From Actinobacteria bacterium 13_1_20CM_4_69_9 (GTDB taxonomy: Bacteria > Actinomycetota > Thermoleophilia > Gaiellales > Gaiellaceae), in contig MNJC01000014.1 in NCBI GenBank assembly GCA_001920085.1, positions 1-10,397 of the forward strand: a stretch of 10,397 nucleotides of DNA. The letters are read 5' to 3'. The notes under the pieces are model-generated. The model searched no databases and was not told where the DNA came from. It saw nothing but the letters and a program-made list of their open reading frames with translations. The translations under genes were made by a program, and so were the position numbers. This document shows positions 6,799 through 10,397 of this stretch, in pieces (position 1 is the first letter of the stretch; every line of letters begins with the position of its first letter).

Positions 6799-7438
6799 TC
6801 GCGCACTGGGATGACGTTCCGCGCGACTCCGACCTCGCGCAGGCGGCCGGTGCCGTCGCCGTCAGCCTCCGCCGCATCCAGCTCGCGCCCGGCGAGCAGG
6901 TCGAGTTGCCGCATCGCCAGACCGAGGACGTTCTCTACGTCGTCGCCGGTAGTGGCGACGGCCTGCGGGCGGGCGACTGCGTCGTCTATCGCGTGCCGCA
7001 CGACACGCCGACGGTCCGCGCCGAGGACGACGGGCTGACCGCGCTGCTCTTCGCAACGCCGGCCGAGCCGCCGCCGTTCCACTCTGGGCAGCCGGAGGAG
7101 CCGCGCACGATCAATGTGGCGGACGCGGAGCCCGCGTACGAGGGTAAGGCGGGACGCTGGGTCCTGCCCGCCCGCCAGGCCGGGGCGCAGCACGCGGGCG
7201 TGAACTACGGGCGGCTCGAGAGGTCCGCGCCGGGCATGTCGTGTCGCGGCCGCCGAGCACCGGGGTGTCCCATTCGCTCCGTGCAGGTGACGCAGGTGCG
7301 TCATTTCTCGTCTACGGCACCCGGCGGGCCAACGACGTTTGCTATTACCCACGGTCGAATAAGATCTATTGGCGGGGTCTTGGCCTCATCGCCCGGTTGG
7401 AGCCGCTCAGCTACGACGACGGCGAGCCCGAGGACTGA
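6795..7438 (+). pseudogene. Decayed bicupin paralogue, frame change and missing second metal site
   Basis: It starts at TTG 6795, overlapping the bicupin stop, and reads LIAHWDDVP, matching the upstream paralogue. The first frame holds until about 7220 (VNYGRLE); coding then resumes in another frame as VRAGHVVSRPPSTGVSHSLRAG and ends NKIYWRGLGLIARLEPLSYDDGEPED at 7438, closely paralleling the end of the first bicupin. Against that paralogue about 34 residues are missing at the frame change, including the HxH...E site of the second cupin. The first cupin also lacks HxH (PHRQTED) and has in-frame shortenings: about 12 residues near the start, about 8 after VAGSG, and about 32 between the barrels. 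The first frame if simply read on ends at 7493, with Arg/Ser-rich non-cupin sequence. Unlikely to bind metal. Either a relic of tandem duplication or a badly reconstructed sequence. Confidence 0.7.
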
Positions 7439-7497
7439 CGCCTCTCCCGACGAAGCAGTCAGTCCCGGACCCAAAAAACGCAGAAAGGCGTAGAGCG

Positions 7498-8514
7498 CTG
7501 TCCCTCGATCGGATCTCCAGGCTCCTCGAAGACTTCCCGATATCGAGTCGCATGGGGAGAGCACGTCGTCTCGCCGGCTCGCGCCGCGTCCGGATCGCCG
7601 TCAACGCCGTGTTCGTGACCGGCGCCCTGGCGGCCGCGGTGCTGACGATGCTCCACTTCCTCGACTCGGGCTGGCCGCTCGCGAGCGCCGACCCGCTTCT
7701 GGTCGTCGCCGCGGGAATCCTCTTTCTCTTCGCCTACGCCTTCAAGGCGTGGGGCTGGCAGCGGCTCTTCCGTGAGGAGGAGCGGCCTCAGGCCCTCACC
7801 CTCGCTGCCGCTGGCGGCGCGGCCTCGGTAGGCGGAGTCGCCCTGCCGGGCCGCTTCGACGAGGCGATTCGCATTGCGGTCGTCCGCCGACTCCCCGGGA
7901 AGAAGACCGCGGGCCTCGGCGCGATCTGCCTGACCCTGATCGTCGTCGGCCTGCTCGACAGCGCGGCCCTCGCGCCGATGGCCTCGGTCGCAGCCGCCGC
8001 GTCGCACTCCGGCGGCGTCCAGGTCGGCTTCGCGCTCGTCGCCGCCGCCGGCGTCGCTGCCGCGGCACTCGTGCTCTGCCTGCCACGCATCGCCCGACTG
8101 GGGTTCGTCGGCCGCTGGAAGGTCGGCCGCTGGCTGCGCGAGCACACCGCCTGCCGGCGCTCGGCGTCCCAGGCTTGGGTTCTCATCTCGGTTTCGTGGG
8201 CGCTGCGCGGCGTCGCCGTGTTCGTGCTCCTGAACGCGCTCGCGGTCGGCGGCTCGTTCACGCTGGCGCTCGCCTTCCTCTGCGCGTCCGCGGCTTCCGC
8301 ATCGCTCCCGATCGCGCCTGCCGGCGCCGCCACCCAGGCGGGGGCAGGCGCCGCGATCCTGATCGTGGGCGGCATCCCGAAGGGCGAGGCGCTTGCGTTT
8401 GCCGTCGCCGCGCAGGGCCTCGTCATCCTCGTCGGCGCTGTCCTCGTCGCGGCCGCGGGCATCTGGGCTTTGATCGGCCGCTTCCGGCCGGCGCGACCGG
8501 CCATTCTTACGTAG
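7498..8514 (+). CDS. YbhN/UPF0104-type multi-spanning membrane protein (LPG-synthase-like transmembrane region)
   Basis: About 338 residues if translation starts at CTG 7498 (LSLDRISRLLEDFPI), which has AGAAAGG nine bases upstream; ATG 7552 is a shorter alternative without a ribosome binding site. Coding character clearly precedes 7552, which favours the upstream start. The protein has roughly seven or eight hydrophobic segments. The family signatures are GRFDEAIRIAVVRRL after the second segment and a conserved Pro/Gly/Ala motif, PIAPAGAATQAGAGAA, late in the chain. Relatives include the flippase-like membrane part of MprF and the AglD/YbhN proteins, linked to lipid or polyprenyl-linked substrate transfer across the membrane. 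No soluble aminoacyl-transferase domain is attached, so lysyl-lipid synthesis itself is not implied. It follows the decayed bicupin by 59 bp. Confidence 0.78.
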   Translation: MSLDRISRLLEDFPISSRMGRARRLAGSRRVRIAVNAVFVTGALAAAVLTMLHFLDSGWPLASADPLLVVAAGILFLFAYAFKAWGWQRLFREEERPQALTLAAAGGAASVGGVALPGRFDEAIRIAVVRRLPGKKTAGLGAICLTLIVVGLLDSAALAPMASVAAAASHSGGVQVGFALVAAAGVAAAALVLCLPRIARLGFVGRWKVGRWLREHTACRRSASQAWVLISVSWALRGVAVFVLLNALAVGGSFTLALAFLCASAASASLPIAPAGAATQAGAGAAILIVGGIPKGEALAFAVAAQGLVILVGAVLVAAAGIWALIGRFRPARPAILT

Positions 8515-8557
8515 TTCTTAGATCCGGGGTCAGCACGCTCCAGGTAACTGTGCTTCG

Positions 8558-9419
8558 ATGAGCCGCGCCGCCATGAAGCCCCTCGTCGCCGTCCTCGCGC
8601 TCGTGCTCACGCTCGCCCTCGCGGGCGGTGCGGGCGCGGCGATCGTCACGTCGAGCGATCTGCAGGGACGACGCATCACGTTGGATGTGCGCGCGAACGC
8701 GGTCGACACCGACTGGTATGCGGGCGTCCTGCGCGCGACCGTGCACGGCAACGAGATCAGCAACGTCACCGTCCGGATCGTCCCCGACATATCGATCGAA
8801 GGGCTCTGCGGCTCCGAGGCCGCCGCCTGCTACACCCGCGCCGGCGGCCGCCCGACGATCATCATCCCCGCCGGCCTTCGCCAGCCGCAAGGTCGCATTC
8901 GACTATTCGATGGGCTGGGATCACAGCATCGCGGAGATCTTCGCCGAGGACTATGCGTACATCCATGTCGGCCCGACCTACCGGTACGCGATCACCTGGC
9001 TGAGCCCGCCGGACGACAAGCTCAGGTCGGACATGTTCGCCGCCCTCGGCGGGACGCCGACGACGCCGCTGCCAGCCGCGCCGAACGCGCCGCTCGTGGT
9101 CCACCGCGTCGGGACGCTCGGCCCGCGCAAGACGAAGATCGTCCCGTTCGGCCTGCTCGGCCCCGGCCGCCACGTGACCTTCACCGCCATCGTCTCGCGT
9201 GCGACGCGCAAGGGCGTCCGCGCCCGCATCCAGGTTCTCTGCAACGGCGCAGTCGCCGGAACGCAGACGGTCGGCAAGGGCCAGAAGGTCCGCACGCTCG
9301 ACCTGCCGAACATGGGCCCGGGCGACTGCGACGCCCGCCTCGTCAGCTCGGCGCCGGTCTCCCTGAAGTACAACCTCCGGCTGCAGCTCGCGGTCGAAGG
9401 CGAAGCCTTCCTGCGGTAG
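8558..9419 (+). pseudogene. Secreted protein with broken frame near 8876, possibly a remnant zinc peptidase-like protein
   Basis: Translation from ATG 8558 (or ATG 8573) gives a signal peptide: a short basic start, a hydrophobic core (VAVLALVLTLALAGG) and an Ala-rich cleavage region before IVTSSD. The mature part continues to GRPTIIIPAG, then coding moves to another frame as FASRKVAFDYSMGWDHS and EIFAEDYAYIHVG, running to the TAG at 9417-9419. Removing one C at 8875-8876 restores one frame of about 286 residues. The C-terminal 100 residues look like a beta-sandwich with two Cys (VLCNGA, GDCDARL) that could form a disulfide. EIFAEDYA resembles the third-ligand helix of HExxH zinc peptidases, yet no HExxH occurs in the window; a missing block at the frame change would explain this. 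That reading is inference. It is exported, and its function is otherwise unknown. Confidence 0.6.
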
Positions 9420-9431
9420 CGCCGTCCGAGA

Positions 9432-9449
9432 CCCGCATGATTATGCGGG
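9432..9449 (+). promoter_or_regulatory. Perfect 7-bp inverted repeat upstream of parA
   Basis: CCCGCAT, four bases, ATGCGGG. It lies 13 bp after the stop of the secreted-protein gene and just upstream of the candidate parA -10 box, overlapping where a -35 would be. It could be an operator or a weak terminator hairpin. There is no T run after it, which argues against a classical terminator. Confidence 0.35.
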
Positions 9450-9467
9450 ACATCGGCAGGAACGGGC

Positions 9468-9473
9468 TATCCT
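9468..9473 (+). promoter_or_regulatory. Candidate -10 box (TATCCT) for the parA transcript
   Basis: TATCCT fits TANNNT in the 138-bp gap before parA and would give a leader of about 78 nt. No convincing -35 is seen at the usual distance, where the inverted repeat lies. Confidence 0.35.
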
Positions 9474-9557
9474 GGGACGAAAGAGCGCCGCATGGGCCTC
9501 TCCCGTTTGCTTCCGCGTCCCAACACACGCTCAACGTCCACTGAGAAGGGAACTTCT

Positions 9558-10328
9558 TTGGCACGGGTCATCGCGTTCGCCAACCAAAAGGGCGGCGTGG
9601 CCAAAACCACCACCACGCTGAACCTCGGCGTCGCCCTGAAGGAGGCGGGCCACTCGGTGCTGCTCGTCGACCTGGACCCGCAGGGCAACCTGACGATGAG
9701 CCAGGGCTGGAACCCCGACGAGATCGAGCGCTCGATGTTCGACGTGCTCGTCCACAAGCTGCCGGTCGAGGAGATCATCCGCGAGAACGAGGTAGACGTC
9801 GCAGTCAGCTCGATCGACCTCGCCGGCGCGGAGCTCGCGCTCTCGTCCATGATCGGCCGCGAGCGCGCGCTCGAGAAAGCGCTCGTCTCGGTGAAGTCGA
9901 AGTACGACTACATCCTGATCGACACGCCGCCGTCGCTCGGCCTGCTGACGATCAACGCGCTCGTCGCTTCGAACGGCGTGATCGTCCCGGTGCAGTGCGA
10001 GTACCTCTCGCTGCGCGGTCTCGTCCAGCTGGAGAACACGCTCTCGATGATCCGTGAGAACCTCAACCCGGACGTCGAGATCCAGGGAATCCTCCCGACC
10101 ATGTACGACAAGCGCCTGCTGCACTCGCGCGAGGCCATCGACATCCTCAGGGAGAACTTCGGCGAGCTCGTCTTCAACACCAAGATTCGCAAGACCGTGC
10201 GCTATGCGGAGGCACCCGTGAAGGGCCAGTCGGTGCTCGGGTACGAGCCGGGCGGCGACGCGGCCGCTCTCTACCGTGATCTCGCCAGGGAGGTGCTCAA
10301 TGGCGCGCAAGCGCGCGAGCATGCGTGA
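9558..10328 (+). CDS. parA: ParA/Soj-family chromosome-partitioning ATPase
   Basis: 256 residues from TTG 9558, which has GAAGGGA seven bases upstream; the in-frame ATG at 9492 would add a non-conserved Ser/Thr/Arg-rich leader and is rejected. The deviant Walker A KGGVAKTT (residues 11-18) has the signature Lys 11 and Lys 16. VDLDPQGN (Asp 38, Asp 40) is the A' motif, and YILIDTPPS (Asp 122) is Walker B. CEYLSLRGLVQL and the C-terminal KIRKTVRYAEAP, with SVLGYEPGGDAAALYRDLA, are typical of chromosomal Soj-type proteins. It makes ATP-bound dimers that bind DNA nonspecifically and drive positioning of partner complexes or cargo. No ParB or parS-like site is visible, and the next gene is not ParB-like at its start, so it may be an orphan ParA with a dedicated cargo. 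Its 3' end overlaps the next gene by 29 bp. Confidence 0.94.
   Translation: MARVIAFANQKGGVAKTTTTLNLGVALKEAGHSVLLVDLDPQGNLTMSQGWNPDEIERSMFDVLVHKLPVEEIIRENEVDVAVSSIDLAGAELALSSMIGRERALEKALVSVKSKYDYILIDTPPSLGLLTINALVASNGVIVPVQCEYLSLRGLVQLENTLSMIRENLNPDVEIQGILPTMYDKRLLHSREAIDILRENFGELVFNTKIRKTVRYAEAPVKGQSVLGYEPGGDAAALYRDLAREVLNGAQAREHA
10287..10295 (+). promoter_or_regulatory. Strong Shine-Dalgarno inside the parA 3' end
   Basis: AGGGAGGTG ends four bases before the ATG at 10300 and decides that start. It lies within parA, so the next gene is probably made from the parA transcript. Confidence 0.6.
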
Positions 10329-10397
10329 GGGCCCGCTCGCCGAGCTCTTCAAGGCAACCGAGGCAGCGCAGCGACAGCAGGAGCGGGAGACCGCCGG
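10300..10397 (+). CDS. Start of a gene overlapping parA (32 residues visible, continues beyond window)
   Basis: The ATG at 10300 has a strong Shine-Dalgarno and opens a frame beginning MARKRASMREGPLAELFKAT, then Ala/Gln/Glu-rich sequence that is still open at the window end. The first ten residues are basic, followed by a short amphipathic helix and what looks like the start of a low-complexity linker. It does not resemble the start of ParB. I associate this N-terminal block with a long, disordered extension on an FtsZ-like protein of Thermoleophilia, but that is recollection and unproven here. The 29-bp overlap with parA implies translational coupling and a shared task, for example ParA positioning this protein in the cell. 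Confidence 0.6.
   Translation, partial: MARKRASMREGPLAELFKATEAAQRQQERETA

Noticed and set aside
1374..7220. CTCGAG present at two lesion junctions (1375 and 7215)
   Set aside because: CTCGAG is the ordinary Leu-Glu codon pair here and occurs elsewhere in intact genes (for example 677-682), so it is not evidence for cutting or cloning at that site.
7473..7478. A6 run before the membrane-protein gene as a terminator
   Set aside because: No hairpin adjoins it on either strand.
8504..8520. TTCTTA repeated 11 bp apart at the end of the membrane-protein gene
   Set aside because: Only two short copies, one inside coding sequence; too little to call an operator.
8545..8550. TAACTG 13 nt before ATG 8558 as a fourth leaderless -10 box
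   Set aside because: Spacing fits, but the conserved last T is G, and ATG 8573 is an equally good start for the signal peptide.
9492..9557. ATG 9492 as the parA start
   Set aside because: The added 22 residues are Ser/Thr/Arg-rich and unlike any ParA, while TTG 9558 has a good ribosome binding site and sits at the usual N-terminus.

Overview
The window is GC-rich (roughly 70 percent) bacterial DNA. Codons strongly favour G or C at the third position, GTG, TTG and possibly CTG starts are used, several genes look leaderless, and there is a Nei2-type DNA glycosylase. Together this suggests an actinobacterium, most likely a soil lineage near Thermoleophilia (Gaiellales/Solirubrobacterales). The placement is inference from style and gene families. 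No rRNA, tRNA, CRISPR array, IS element or prophage gene was seen.

Layout. (1) 1-3519, plus strand: the end of a mandelate racemase-type enolase-superfamily gene runs by a GTGA overlap into a GlcD-like FAD oxidase. An ATGA overlap then leads to the C-terminal half of that oxidase, carrying Fe-S and CCG domains. This looks like a catabolic unit for sugar acids or 2-hydroxyacids. (2) 3474-3818, minus strand: a small hydrophobic protein, convergent with and overlapping the oxidase, and divergent from the next gene by 11 bp. (3) 3830-5668: a Nei/Fpg DNA glycosylase and an unrecognised, frameshifted gene. (4) 5679-7438: a 66-residue helical protein, an intact bicupin, and a decayed bicupin paralogue overlapping it by TTGA. 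(5) 7498-8514: a YbhN/UPF0104-type multi-spanning membrane protein. (6) 8558-9419: a secreted protein with a broken frame. (7) 9558-10397: a chromosomal-type ParA ATPase and the start of an overlapping partner gene.

Two themes stand out. First, four genes are broken. Each keeps recognisable coding sequence on both sides of a frame change, near 1366, 5089, 7220 and 8876. At 1366 and 7220 the change coincides with an apparent loss of about 35-45 residues containing a key motif. This is either real local decay or a set of assembly or consensus errors, and it decides how much of the annotation can be trusted. Second, three starts (3830, 5679, 5890) have a TANNNT -10 box 12-13 nt upstream, the geometry of leaderless transcripts. 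In two of them the -10 box begins with the TAG stop codon of the preceding gene.

I found no convincing novel multi-gene system. The best leads are the lesion cluster, the stop-codon/-10 overlaps, the membrane-tailed Fe-S oxidoreductase and the ParA partner.
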